Assembly: GCF_018343525.1 (NCBI RefSeq)
Contig: NZ_JAGYPH010000002.1
Coordinates: forward strand, 992,001 to 1,056,000
Length of the DNA: 64,000 bases
Reading direction: 5' to 3'
DNA from: Lederbergia citrea
GTDB taxonomy: Bacteria > Bacillota > Bacilli > Bacillales > Bacillaceae_C
Shown: positions 55,967 to 64,000 of the stretch, one piece after another
How the letters are laid out: every line of letters starts with the position of its first letter
How positions within the stretch are numbered: position 1 is the first letter of the stretch
The notes under the pieces: model-generated
What the model saw: only the letters and a program-made list of their open reading frames with translations
What the model was told of the DNA's origin: nothing
Databases searched by the model: none
Position numbers and translations under genes: made by a program

Positions 55967-56006
55967 AAGAAAAGCTGCCCACTGCAGTTGGCGGCTTTTC
56001 TTTTTT
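55967..56006 (+). terminator. intrinsic terminator after fadE
   Basis: AGAAAAGCTGCC pairs with GGCGGCTTTTCT (one mispair) around CACTGCAGTT, followed by TTTTT. It closes the fad operon. Confidence 0.85.
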
Positions 56007-56054
56007 ATTGAGGAGTTGTCTTAAAAATCCCTCAAAATAAAGAGGGTTGTGCTT

Positions 56055-56180
56055 GTTTCGATTGCCCGTACTGCAGCAAAATTGCGGTTTATGGTAAATC
56101 GAGTGTTGTTCGATTGCCCATGCTGCAGCGAAATTGCAGTTTACGGTAAATGCAAAATGCAATGTAGTTCAATTACCCAT
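56055..56180. repeat. tandem imperfect repeat of about 52 bp
   Basis: CGATTGCCCGTACTGCAGCA at 56059 recurs as CGATTGCCCATGCTGCAGCG at 56111, each followed by AATTGC-GTTTA-GGTAAAT. A third partial copy (CAATTACCCATT) starts near 56170. The units contain the palindrome CTGCAG. No coding frame is evident. The rest of the 490-bp gap holds the promoter of the next operon. Confidence 0.7.
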
Positions 56181-56285
56181 TAAGATAAAAAGTGACCTTC
56201 TGAACAGCCCCTCCAATAAAAAACCACAATCAATTAATAATTTTATTCAGCTCCCTACAATATAGACGAAGTTTTTAAAATATTG

Positions 56286-56315
56286 TTGACATTGAAACCG
56301 GATTCATATCATAAT
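56286..56315 (+). promoter_or_regulatory. sigma-A promoter with LacI-like operator in its spacer
   Basis: TTGACA at 56286-56291 and CATAAT at 56310-56315 are 18 bp apart. TGAAACCGGATTCA occupies 56293-56306, entirely within the spacer, so binding would block polymerase. It differs from the operator at 5606 by two bases and departs from the cre consensus at one conserved T. The leader to the first gene is about 130 nt. Confidence 0.65.
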
Positions 56316-56449
56316 AGTAGACAAGCAGCAAAATCCCACCCTCAAAACCACAAAAGGCCGTAAGATATCACAGCGATAGTTCAAAACCTTAAAAAGCTTA
56401 CATCTATGAATTGGGATTCGGTGCTAAATACATGTAAGGGGGAAGTAAA

Positions 56450-57805
56450 TTGAAAGGATTTAAGCAATCTTACAGATTAATGCTCGTACTGATTTTAGCT
56501 TTAAGTGTAGTTTTAGCAGCTTGTGCTGGTGAGCCTAAGACGAAAACCACCACGACAGGAAAGTCTGAAGGGAATGACTCTGAACCAGGAAAAGAAAAGG
56601 TAGTGCTAGATTTTTGGACATTCTGGGGATCGGAAACCCGTAAACCAATTATAGAAAAAATTATCGAAGATTTTAATTCCTCGCAGGATGAGATTGAGGT
56701 AAAACATACATATCTTCCATGGGGTGATATTTGGACGAAGGCTCTTGCTGCCGGAGCTGCAGGAAATCCACCGGATGTCATTATCAATGATATCAATACG
56801 GTTGCACAACGGGCAGATAAGAAACAAAACACAAATCTTTCCGAGTATATTAACAAGGAACAGGGCTTTGAAGAGCGATTCTACCCTCATTTATGGAGTC
56901 CAATGCTACATGACGGAGATGCTTATGCATTACCTTTTAATACTGATACTTACATGCTTTTTTGGAATAAAGAAGTATTTAAAGAGGCTGGTTTAGACCC
57001 TGAACAACCACCTAAAACATGGGCTGAGCTTGAAGAGTTTGCAAGAAAGATAGATAAGAAGAACGGTAATAAATATGAAAGAATTGGTTTCTTACCAAGG
57101 CATGGCGCAGGTCATAACCTCTGGATGCTCAATGCAGATGGCAAATCTTATTGGGATTATGACGCAAATAAGCCAACTATCAATCAACCTACTGACGTAG
57201 AAACACTTGAGTGGATTAAAGATTATGAGAGTCATTACGGTCAAAAAGTCATTAACTCCTTTACTGCTGAGTTTGGCTCAGAAACTGCAAATCCATTTAT
57301 TGCCGGGAAAATTGGGATGTTTATTAACCCAGGAACTTTCTATACGCAAATTCGAGATTATGGAGATGGTATGGAATTCGGTATCGCACCAATGCCTGAA
57401 AGAGAAGCGGGTTCAGGGAATACAACATGGGGCGGTGGCTTTGTAGCTGAGATACCGTATGGTGCTAAAAATCCTGAGGCATCATGGGAATTCCTAAAAT
57501 ATCTAACTGGACCTGAAGCACAGGAATATTGGGCGGTTAAGAACTTCGACAATGTTGCAAATATTGAAGGTGCTGAAGCTGCTGCCCAAAGTTCTGAACT
57601 TACGGAAGAGGGACGTGCAACATATGACGCAACAGTAGACAATTTAAAAAATACTGTATTAACACCAAATCCGATTGAAGCTCCGGATTATACAACTTTA
57701 ATCGATCCAGAAGTCGAAAAAGCATTATTGGGTGATCAATCCCCTAAAGATGCTTTGGATAAGGCACAAAAAGCTGTAGAAAAATTAATTGAGAGCAATA
57801 AATAA
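56450..57805 (+). CDS. CUT1 sugar ABC transporter substrate-binding lipoprotein (unassigned operon)
   Basis: This 451-residue lipoprotein has the lipobox VLAAC with the cysteine at residue 25 and a Thr/Lys/Glu linker. A family 1 binding fold follows, with VVLDFWTFWGSETRKPIIEK and ALPFNTDTYMLFWNKEVFKE. It is only distantly related to the three copies at the left. The start is TTG after AAGGGGGAAG. First gene of the unassigned operon; it should define the imported sugar. Confidence 0.9.
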   Translation: MKGFKQSYRLMLVLILALSVVLAACAGEPKTKTTTTGKSEGNDSEPGKEKVVLDFWTFWGSETRKPIIEKIIEDFNSSQDEIEVKHTYLPWGDIWTKALAAGAAGNPPDVIINDINTVAQRADKKQNTNLSEYINKEQGFEERFYPHLWSPMLHDGDAYALPFNTDTYMLFWNKEVFKEAGLDPEQPPKTWAELEEFARKIDKKNGNKYERIGFLPRHGAGHNLWMLNADGKSYWDYDANKPTINQPTDVETLEWIKDYESHYGQKVINSFTAEFGSETANPFIAGKIGMFINPGTFYTQIRDYGDGMEFGIAPMPEREAGSGNTTWGGGFVAEIPYGAKNPEASWEFLKYLTGPEAQEYWAVKNFDNVANIEGAEAAAQSSELTEEGRATYDATVDNLKNTVLTPNPIEAPDYTTLIDPEVEKALLGDQSPKDALDKAQKAVEKLIESNK

Positions 57806-57812
57806 TCCATGA

Positions 57813-57843
57813 TCAAGGAGTGAGCGTCTTACTCGCTCCTTGA
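57813..57843 (+). other. hairpin between binding-protein and permease genes
   Basis: TCAAGGAGTGAG pairs with CTCGCTCCTTGA over 12 bp (one T-G pair) around CGTCTTA. There is no T-run, so message stabilisation or partial attenuation is more likely than full termination. It parallels the hairpins at 2116 and 8015. Confidence 0.6.
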
Positions 57844-57875
57844 TTATACATATAGGAAGAAAGGGGATGAGCAGC

Positions 57876-58832
57876 ATGCGTACCACACCAACAATTGAGA
57901 CAGAGACTCCTGCCCGTAAACAGAAGAAACCTATGTCACTTGATCAAAAGGAAAGTATACAAGGGTATATATTCATCGCTCCTTGGATCATTGGCTTTTT
58001 ATTTTTAACAGGAGGTCCAATTTTATTTTCTTTATACGGCAGCTTTACCAATTATGACGTAACATCGCGAATGGATTTTGTTGGTTTAAAGAATTACATT
58101 CGTATGTTCACGAATGACGATTTGTTTTGGACATCCTTATACAACACTTTATATTACGTGGCGATATCAGTGCCATTGACAACAGCAGGAGCTGTTTTAC
58201 TGGGTGTTTTATTAAATCAAAAAGTGCCAGGTATGAGGGTTTTTAGAACAATTTATTATTTGCCGGCTGTCCTGTCTGGTGTTGGCGTTTACTTGTTATG
58301 GATGCAATTATTAAGCCCGGACACTGGCCTGGTTAATACGATGTTAAGCTGGGTAGGCATTGATGGGCCAGCTTGGCTATCTGATCCTGCATGGACAAAG
58401 CCAGCGCTTATTTTTATGAAGCTTTGGAGCCTTGGCGGGGGAATGCTTTTATACTTAGCAAGTTTGCAAGGAGTACCTCAATCATTATACGAAGCAGCGG
58501 AAATGGATGGGGCGAATGTGTTTCACCGTTTTCGTCACATTACGATACCAATGATTACTCCAGTCATCTTCTTTGACCTCGTTACAAGTTTAATTGGAGG
58601 ATTCCAAATCTTCCAAGAGGCTTATGTTATGACTGAAAGTGGCAGTGGCGGTCCTGCGAATTCATTGGTTTTCTTTAATTTACATATGTGGAATAAGGCT
58701 TTTAGAGTGTTTGATATGGGTTATGCGATGGGGATGTCATGGGTGTTGTTTATCATTGTCTTTATTTTAACAGTCTTTAATTTAAAGCTTGCTCCACGAT
58801 GGGTGCATTATGAAGGGGAGGATCGGAAATGA
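57876..58832 (+). CDS. CUT1 sugar ABC transporter permease, MalF type (unassigned operon)
   Basis: This 318-residue permease has a polar N-terminal tail, six helices and the EAA loop LYEAAEMDGANVFHRFRHIT. The ATG at 57876 lies 9 bp after AAAGGGG; the longer frame to 57840 crosses the intergenic hairpin. It overlaps the next permease by 4 bp. No ATPase gene is present in the operon, as in the clusters at the left. Confidence 0.9.
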   Translation: MRTTPTIETETPARKQKKPMSLDQKESIQGYIFIAPWIIGFLFLTGGPILFSLYGSFTNYDVTSRMDFVGLKNYIRMFTNDDLFWTSLYNTLYYVAISVPLTTAGAVLLGVLLNQKVPGMRVFRTIYYLPAVLSGVGVYLLWMQLLSPDTGLVNTMLSWVGIDGPAWLSDPAWTKPALIFMKLWSLGGGMLLYLASLQGVPQSLYEAAEMDGANVFHRFRHITIPMITPVIFFDLVTSLIGGFQIFQEAYVMTESGSGGPANSLVFFNLHMWNKAFRVFDMGYAMGMSWVLFIIVFILTVFNLKLAPRWVHYEGEDRK

Positions 58833-59704
58833 ATACTGTGGCGGAGAAGAAAACAACATATTTTGAAAACGCTAAAAACAGAAAACGGGTATTACAAATA
58901 TTCGTCACGACCATTCTGATCCTTGGGAGCTTATTAATTTTGTCGCCTGTTTGGTGGATGATTTCCACTTCATTAAAGGATATGAAGGAAGTTATGACAT
59001 ATCCTCCGACACTCATTCCTAAGGAGTTTCACTGGGGGAACTACCAGCGAGTATTGAACGCTGCGCCGTTTTATGGCTATGCTGCGAATACATTAATCAT
59101 TACGACCATCGTTGTGATCGGGAATGTCCTATCCAATACGTTTATTGCTTACGGTTTTTCAAAAATAAGATTTAAAGGACGCAATACCTTGTTTGCCATT
59201 GTGCTTGCAACAATGATGATACCAGGATTCGTCATGTTGATTCCTCAATATATAATCTTCTCTAAATTGGGATGGCTGAACACATGGTTGCCTTTAACTG
59301 TTCCGGCGTTCTTTGGAAGTGCGTTTTTTATCTTTTTATTAAGGCAGTTTTTCTTAACGATTCCTAATGAATTAATTGAAGCGGCAAAAATTGATGGTGC
59401 CAATCACTTCTATATTTGGTCAAGGTTGATGATCCCATTGACAAAACCTGTCATCGCGACGGTAGCTATTTTTTCCTTTAATGGTGCTTGGAACGATTTC
59501 CTTGGCCCTTTGCTTTATATTAATGACCAAGCGCTTTACACGTTGCAGCTTGGGCTACAAGTGTTTAAAGGTCAAAGTAATACACAATGGAACTTATTAA
59601 TGGGTGGTTCTTTAATGGTACTTTTGCCAGTTATAATTCTCTTCTTCCTATTCCAGCGCTATTTTATCGAAGGAATGAATATTACAGCCGGGACGAAAGG
59701 TTAA
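58829..59704 (+). CDS. CUT1 sugar ABC transporter permease, MalG type (unassigned operon)
   Basis: This 291-residue permease has six helices, VWWMISTSLKDMKEVMTYPP near the N-terminus and the EAA motif LIEAAKIDGANHFYIWSRL. It overlaps the preceding gene by 4 bp. It pairs with the upstream permease to form the transporter channel. Confidence 0.92.
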   Translation: MNTVAEKKTTYFENAKNRKRVLQIFVTTILILGSLLILSPVWWMISTSLKDMKEVMTYPPTLIPKEFHWGNYQRVLNAAPFYGYAANTLIITTIVVIGNVLSNTFIAYGFSKIRFKGRNTLFAIVLATMMIPGFVMLIPQYIIFSKLGWLNTWLPLTVPAFFGSAFFIFLLRQFFLTIPNELIEAAKIDGANHFYIWSRLMIPLTKPVIATVAIFSFNGAWNDFLGPLLYINDQALYTLQLGLQVFKGQSNTQWNLLMGGSLMVLLPVIILFFLFQRYFIEGMNITAGTKG

Positions 59705-59782
59705 TGACCTCTGCTTCAAGTAGAATTTAAAGGCATGGCATTACTTGTCATTTCTAATAAATGATAAAGGAGAGAGTTCAAA

Positions 59783-60787
59783 ATGGCCGATCAGAAAGCT
59801 GTAGTGGGAATCGATATTGGAGGAACAAAAACCTTAATTGGTTTAGTTGACCGGACAGGTGAAGTATTGGTTAAACAGCAGTTTCCGACGATGATTACGG
59901 ATTCGCCGGAAATCCATATTCAGAAATGTATTGAAACTGTACATATTTGTCTTGCCAAAGCCGGGCTCACTCATCATTCATTGCTTGGAATTGGTGTAAA
60001 TGTCCCAGGATTGGCTGATCCCGAAAAAGGTATTCTATTACATGCCCCATATGCTGGGTGGAAAAATGTCCCCGTGAAAGAGCTCTTGGAACGTGAGTGG
60101 CCGGGAATGCCGATTAACATTGCTAATGATGTGAATGCTTGTGCGTTAGGAGAACTCATTTTTGGTATAGGAAAACAATATAACAGCTTCCTTTGGGTCA
60201 CAATTAGCACTGGAATTGGCGGAGGGCTTATTATTGACCGCCAAATCTATGAAGGTGAACATTTTATTGCAGGTGAAGTTGGGCATTTAGTTGTCCAATG
60301 GGAGGAAGGGAATCTTTGTGGCTGCGGAAACCGTGGATGTCTTGAAGCACATGCTTCAGGCACAGCCATTGCAAAAGCAGCAAAAGAAAAATTGGCTGCT
60401 TTGCCTAGGGATTCTCCATTTTCGACTTATTTTATCGAAAGAAAAAAGGACATAACTGCTCAAAGTGTTGCCGAAGCTGCTTATAAAGGGATAGAAGAGG
60501 CTAAGGAAATCTATCAACAGGCTGGCGAGTATATCGGTAGAGCCTTTTCTTATGCAATCAATATCATGAATCCCGGTGCCATTATCATGGGTGGCGGTGT
60601 CAGTCTGTCAATTGACTTGCTTGAACCTTATATACGCCAAACATTTCAGACAGCGGTAATTAGCGAGGCGAATAAGAATATGCCAATTTTGCTGACGGAT
60701 CTTGGTTATGAAGCTGCTTTAATTGGCGCCGCGAGTTTAATTTATGCAGATATTTATATTGGACCAATAAAGGAGATGAACAGATGA
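59783..60787 (+). CDS. ROK family sugar kinase
   Basis: This 334-residue cytoplasmic kinase has the phosphate motif VVGIDIGGTKTLIGLVD, NDVNACALGE with the catalytic aspartate in IANDVNA, and STGIGGGLIID. The zinc motif is LCGCGNRGCLEAHASG, and HFIAGEVGHL carries the sugar-binding histidine and glutamate. These features resemble glucokinase or N-acylhexosamine kinases. GGAGAGAG precedes the ATG. It overlaps the SIS gene by 4 bp and probably phosphorylates the imported sugar. Confidence 0.92.
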   Translation: MADQKAVVGIDIGGTKTLIGLVDRTGEVLVKQQFPTMITDSPEIHIQKCIETVHICLAKAGLTHHSLLGIGVNVPGLADPEKGILLHAPYAGWKNVPVKELLEREWPGMPINIANDVNACALGELIFGIGKQYNSFLWVTISTGIGGGLIIDRQIYEGEHFIAGEVGHLVVQWEEGNLCGCGNRGCLEAHASGTAIAKAAKEKLAALPRDSPFSTYFIERKKDITAQSVAEAAYKGIEEAKEIYQQAGEYIGRAFSYAINIMNPGAIIMGGGVSLSIDLLEPYIRQTFQTAVISEANKNMPILLTDLGYEAALIGAASLIYADIYIGPIKEMNR

Positions 60788-61377
60788 TGTTTCAATCCTA
60801 CTTCACCGAATATCGTTCCGAATTTATCAAGGCATTGCAGACACTAGATTTTACCGTTATTGAACAAATCTTTGAAAGTATTAAAAGTACAAGGGAAAAC
60901 AATCAGCAAATTTTTGTAATCGGAAATGGTGGAAGTGCCGCTTCTGCTTCACATTGGGCCTGTGATTTCGGAAAAGGGGTAAATGTGGAGGGGGTTGAGC
61001 GGTTTCGAATTCTCAGCTTAACAGATAATCTTCCCTTCATTAGTGCCTTGGGAAATGATATGAGCTATGGTGATATTTTTGTTGAACAGCTAAAAAACTA
61101 CTTAAAACCTGGTGATGTGGTAATTGGTCTTTCAGTATCCGGTAATTCCGAAAACGTGGTACGTGCTTTTCAATATGCCAAGAAAACTGGAGCAAAGGTG
61201 ATTTCTTTAGTAGGGGAAAAGGAAGGAAGAATGAAGGAGCTGTCCGATATTTCGCTTGTGATTCCTTCTAGTGATTACGGCATAGTGGAAGATGTGCATA
61301 TGTATGTAAATCACGTAATCTCACAATATATAAAAAAAGAAAATGAGCTAAAAGGAGCGTTATCGATCAATGGGTAA
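60784..61377 (+). CDS. SIS-domain sugar-phosphate isomerase (GmhA-like)
   Basis: This 197-residue single SIS domain has FVIGNGGSAASASHWACDFG and GDVVIGLSVSGNSENVVRAF, the two phosphate-binding Ser-rich loops. It is similar in size and layout to sedoheptulose 7-phosphate isomerase GmhA. It may interconvert an aldose phosphate and a ketose phosphate. No other heptose genes are near, so a different substrate is likely. It overlaps its neighbours by 4 and 8 bp. Confidence 0.85.
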   Translation: MMFQSYFTEYRSEFIKALQTLDFTVIEQIFESIKSTRENNQQIFVIGNGGSAASASHWACDFGKGVNVEGVERFRILSLTDNLPFISALGNDMSYGDIFVEQLKNYLKPGDVVIGLSVSGNSENVVRAFQYAKKTGAKVISLVGEKEGRMKELSDISLVIPSSDYGIVEDVHMYVNHVISQYIKKENELKGALSING

Positions 61378-62032
61378 GACATTGGCCATCATCCATACGA
61401 CACCCGTGACAGTAGGATCGCTAAAGCAGTTGGCAAATGAATATTTGCCAGGCTTCGACGTCATCAATTTTGTTGATGATTCGATTTTGCCTCAGCTGGC
61501 CAAGAATGAGGGGAAAATTGAAGAAGTGCAGGAAAGACTGATTCAATATGCAAAGTATGCCGAGCAAGTCGGCGCACATACCATTTTGAATGCCTGTTCT
61601 TCGGTTGGAGAAGTTGTTGAAAAAGCTAGAGAACAATTGAACATTCCAATCATTAGAATTGACGAGCCAATGGCTGAAACAGCAGTAGATCAAGGCGGGA
61701 AAATTGGCGTCGTTGCTACATTAGCCACGACATTGAATCCGACGATAAAATTGTTGAAAGCTACGGCAGAAAAATACGGAAAACAGGTGGACATTCAAGC
61801 AGAGTTGGCGGGGGAAGCTTATGAGTGTTTAATAAGCGGTGATCGCGATGGCCATGATGATGTTCTGGTCGAGGTTTTATTAAAACTAGCAGATGAAACA
61901 GATGTTGTAGTGCTAGCGCAGGCATCGATGGCAAGAGTGATTGAAAAGCTTCCGAAACAGATTCAAGCTAAGTTCCTTACAAGCCCAAGGCTTGGAATGG
62001 AACAAGTGAAACGAACGATGGAAGGATTGTGA
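61370..62032 (+). CDS. Asp/Glu-racemase-fold protein with a single catalytic cysteine
   Basis: This is a 220-residue member of the aspartate/glutamate/hydantoin racemase superfamily. The N-terminal catalytic cysteine is present in TILNACSSVGEVVEKA (C76). At the place where the second cysteine is usual the sequence reads VVVLAQASMARVI (residues 180-191), with no cysteine. One-cysteine relatives in this fold include arylmalonate decarboxylase, so a decarboxylase or other isomerase role is possible. Inside a sugar operon it is unlikely to make D-amino acids. Confidence 0.8.
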   Translation: MGKTLAIIHTTPVTVGSLKQLANEYLPGFDVINFVDDSILPQLAKNEGKIEEVQERLIQYAKYAEQVGAHTILNACSSVGEVVEKAREQLNIPIIRIDEPMAETAVDQGGKIGVVATLATTLNPTIKLLKATAEKYGKQVDIQAELAGEAYECLISGDRDGHDDVLVEVLLKLADETDVVVLAQASMARVIEKLPKQIQAKFLTSPRLGMEQVKRTMEGL

Positions 62033-62035
62033 TTC

Positions 62036-63544
62036 ATGACGGCGCTACTTGGAATAGACATTGGCACAACGCATTGCAAGGCAGGATTATTTGATCGTTT
62101 AGGCAATTGTTTAAAACTAGCGAGCCGTCAAACAATGACCCATTATCGATCAAATGGCGAAGCCTATTATCAACCCGACGAAATATGGGGAATTGTCTCG
62201 TCGACAATCCAAGAAGTCATCAAAGAAAACAGCGAAACAATTGCTGCCATCGGGATTACGAGTATGGCAGAAACGGGCCTGCTCATAGACAAAAATTCCG
62301 GCTTGCCGAAAACGGAAATGATTCCGTGGTTTGATAAACGAGCAATGGAAGAAGCAAATCAAATCCTTATGGAGGCTGACCGGTTAGAGCGCTTTGTGAG
62401 ATCAGGATTACGTCATAGCTATAAATATGGGTTACCAAAGATTTTATGGTTGAGAAAACAAAATCCTTCTATTACTAATGATGCGATTTGGCTTTCAGCG
62501 TCAGATTTTATCGCCTATAAGCTGACAGGGGAATTTGGAACCGATTATTCTCTCGCTGCAAGAACGTATGGATTTAGAATCGATGAAAAAGTGTGGGACA
62601 CCACGTGGTTGAATAAATTTGGGCTGGATGAAACGCTTTTCCCGCCTGCTAGGCCGAGTGGTACACCAATGGGTGAGGTCAACAACGAGGAATGTATTGC
62701 ATACGGGTTGTCAAAAGGGACTCCAGTTGCAGTATCTGGGCATGATCACGTTTGTGCGGCACTTGCAGTCGGGGCGATTCATCCGGGTGTTGTGCTTGAT
62801 TCGATAGGCACGGCAGAAACTTTAGTCGGGACATTGGAAGAACATCCACTTGGCGAGAAAGAATACAAATCAGGATTATCCTACGGATGTCATGTGGCGA
62901 AAAACCGCCTTTTTTTGATGGGTGGCCTGCCTTCTTCCGGAGGAGCGGTGGAATGGATACGAACACAGTTTTCCGATAAATCATTATCATATGACGAAAT
63001 GCTGAGTTTATTGAAAGAAACGGATGAAGGCCCTACAGGAATATTATTTTATCCCCATTTGTCGGGAAGCGGGGCACCAAATCCAGATCCGCAAGCAAAA
63101 GCCGCTTTTATCGGTTTAGAGAAGAAACATGAAAGAAAAGATTTATTAAAAGCATTATTGGAAGGTACAGCTTACCAAATGGAATCCATACGCGAAGCTG
63201 TTGAAAGCATTGCAGAAAGTGATATTACAAATATAGTAGCAGTCGGCGGTGGAACGAAAAATAAACAGTGGATGCAAATAAAATCGGATATTTCCGGATG
63301 TATTTATTCGATTCCTGAAGTAAGTGAATCAACTTTGCTAGGGGCGTCGCTTGCTGCTGGTATCGGTACTGAATTCTATCAAGACGAAGAAGAGGCAACA
63401 AGATTAATCGGCCAACAAAACCGGACGGAGATCGTTCCGAACGATGAACATCATCAAGCCTATCAAACTATTTATAAAAATGGCTATGTACAAATGGAAA
63501 AAGCACTTCGTATGTATTATCAAAATCAGCTGGGAGATGAATGA
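62036..63544 (+). CDS. FGGY family carbohydrate kinase
   Basis: This 502-residue kinase of the xylulokinase/gluconokinase superfamily has LLGIDIGTTHCKAGLFD, the GITSMAETGLLID segment, VAVSGHDHVCAALAVGAIHP with the catalytic aspartate, and the C-terminal IVAVGGGTKNKQWMQIKSDI. The likely substrate is a ketose, polyol or sugar acid. It starts 4 bp after the previous stop and is one base ahead of the aldolase gene. A second kinase fold in one operon suggests two phosphorylations. Confidence 0.9.
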   Translation: MTALLGIDIGTTHCKAGLFDRLGNCLKLASRQTMTHYRSNGEAYYQPDEIWGIVSSTIQEVIKENSETIAAIGITSMAETGLLIDKNSGLPKTEMIPWFDKRAMEEANQILMEADRLERFVRSGLRHSYKYGLPKILWLRKQNPSITNDAIWLSASDFIAYKLTGEFGTDYSLAARTYGFRIDEKVWDTTWLNKFGLDETLFPPARPSGTPMGEVNNEECIAYGLSKGTPVAVSGHDHVCAALAVGAIHPGVVLDSIGTAETLVGTLEEHPLGEKEYKSGLSYGCHVAKNRLFLMGGLPSSGGAVEWIRTQFSDKSLSYDEMLSLLKETDEGPTGILFYPHLSGSGAPNPDPQAKAAFIGLEKKHERKDLLKALLEGTAYQMESIREAVESIAESDITNIVAVGGGTKNKQWMQIKSDISGCIYSIPEVSESTLLGASLAAGIGTEFYQDEEEATRLIGQQNRTEIVPNDEHHQAYQTIYKNGYVQMEKALRMYYQNQLGDE

Positions 63545-63545
63545 A

Positions 63546-64000
63546 ATGAAAACAATGACAAAGCCGAAAAATGTAATCACGTTAAAACAAATGTTGGAAG
63601 TAGCTGAAAAAGGCGGTTATGCAGTTGGTTCCTTTGCACCTCGCTATACGGATATGATTCGGCCTATTTTACGAGCTGGACAGAAAACGGAATCCCCGAT
63701 CATTGTTCAAATATCCCAGAAAGAATTGGTACGGTACGGAGTAACACCTTTTGAGTTTGCTGAAGAATTTTATACGGCTATTTTAGATGAAAAAATCACA
63801 GTGCCGGCTGTTCTTCATCTCGATCATACAAAGGACCTTTCCGTGATTAAGGATGCAATAAAGGCAGGGTTTACCTCAGTAATGATTGATGCTTCCGAAA
63901 AGGATCTTGAAGAGAATATTGCCATTAGTAAAGAGGCAGCACAATATGCACATGACAAAGGTGTGTCTGTTGAAGCGGAGCTTGGAAAAATAGGCACGAC
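63546..64000 (+). CDS. class II ketose-bisphosphate aldolase (3' end cut by window)
   Basis: The 151 complete codons present to the window edge begin MKTMTKPKNVITLKQMLEVA with GGYAVGSFAPRYTDM. The zinc and catalytic residues are in VPAVLHLDHTKDLSVI (H-x-D-H), followed by AGFTSVMIDASEKDLEENI. These are features of the FbaA, GatY/KbaY and IolJ group, which cleave ketose bisphosphates to dihydroxyacetone phosphate and an aldehyde. As the last visible gene of the operon it points to a retro-aldol route. The usual length is about 285 residues, so roughly half is missing. Confidence 0.88.
   Translation, partial: MKTMTKPKNVITLKQMLEVAEKGGYAVGSFAPRYTDMIRPILRAGQKTESPIIVQISQKELVRYGVTPFEFAEEFYTAILDEKITVPAVLHLDHTKDLSVIKDAIKAGFTSVMIDASEKDLEENIAISKEAAQYAHDKGVSVEAELGKIGT

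Overview
The window looks like chromosome of a low-GC, endospore-forming Bacillaceae bacterium (Bacillus, Neobacillus or Cytobacillus type). The signs are strong purine-rich ribosome binding sites, frequent TTG and GTG starts, a gerABC-type germination operon, CotF-like coat proteins, a B. subtilis-type fadN-fadA-fadE cluster, an appDFABC peptide-transport operon and cre/LacI-like operators. I see no rRNA, tRNA, phage, insertion sequence or CRISPR array.

Layout. 1-10 kb: the end of a YesL-like (DUF624) gene, then two near-duplicate CUT1 sugar ABC importer cassettes. Together they hold three paralogous binding lipoproteins, two permease pairs and one LacI regulator, with no ATPase and no catabolic enzyme. 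10-14 kb: an OmpR-type two-component system followed by two PepSY proteins (resembling B. subtilis ykoGHIJ) and a CarD-like regulator. 14-19 kb: a DoxX-like membrane protein, a VOC protein, then an AcfC-like binding protein, a secreted-repeat lipoprotein, an ECF sigma factor and its anti-sigma factor, followed by an array of short GGCGGGATTA repeats. 19-24 kb: a NERD-domain protein and a heterodimeric ABC exporter. 24-30 kb: a urea transporter divergent from a complete ureABCEFGD urease operon. 30-34 kb: fruR-fruK-fruA. 34-41 kb: appDFABC on the minus strand. 41-49 kb: a truncated ElaA acetyltransferase, a 48-residue membrane protein, a phospholipase D-like protein, a thioredoxin, RodA, a germination operon and two coat proteins. 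49-56 kb: proline dehydrogenase and the fadN-fadA-fadE beta-oxidation operon with a FadR-type operator. 56-64 kb: an unassigned sugar operon running off the right edge.

The best candidate for an undescribed system is the operon from about 56.29 kb to the right edge. It combines a CUT1 importer, a ROK kinase, a SIS-domain isomerase, an Asp/Glu-racemase-fold protein lacking the second catalytic cysteine, an FGGY kinase and a class II aldolase. This suggests import, phosphorylation, isomerisation and retro-aldol cleavage of an unknown sugar or sugar acid. A LacI-like operator lies between its promoter -35 and -10 elements and closely resembles sites at the 1-10 kb importer cluster.

Other points of interest are hairpins at all three binding-protein/permease junctions, 11-bp-phased TTCTCAT direct repeats before both PepSY genes, and a dispersed repeat whose edge supplies the stop codon of two genes. 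Functions are inferred from reading the sequence and recalled family features; no database search was run.
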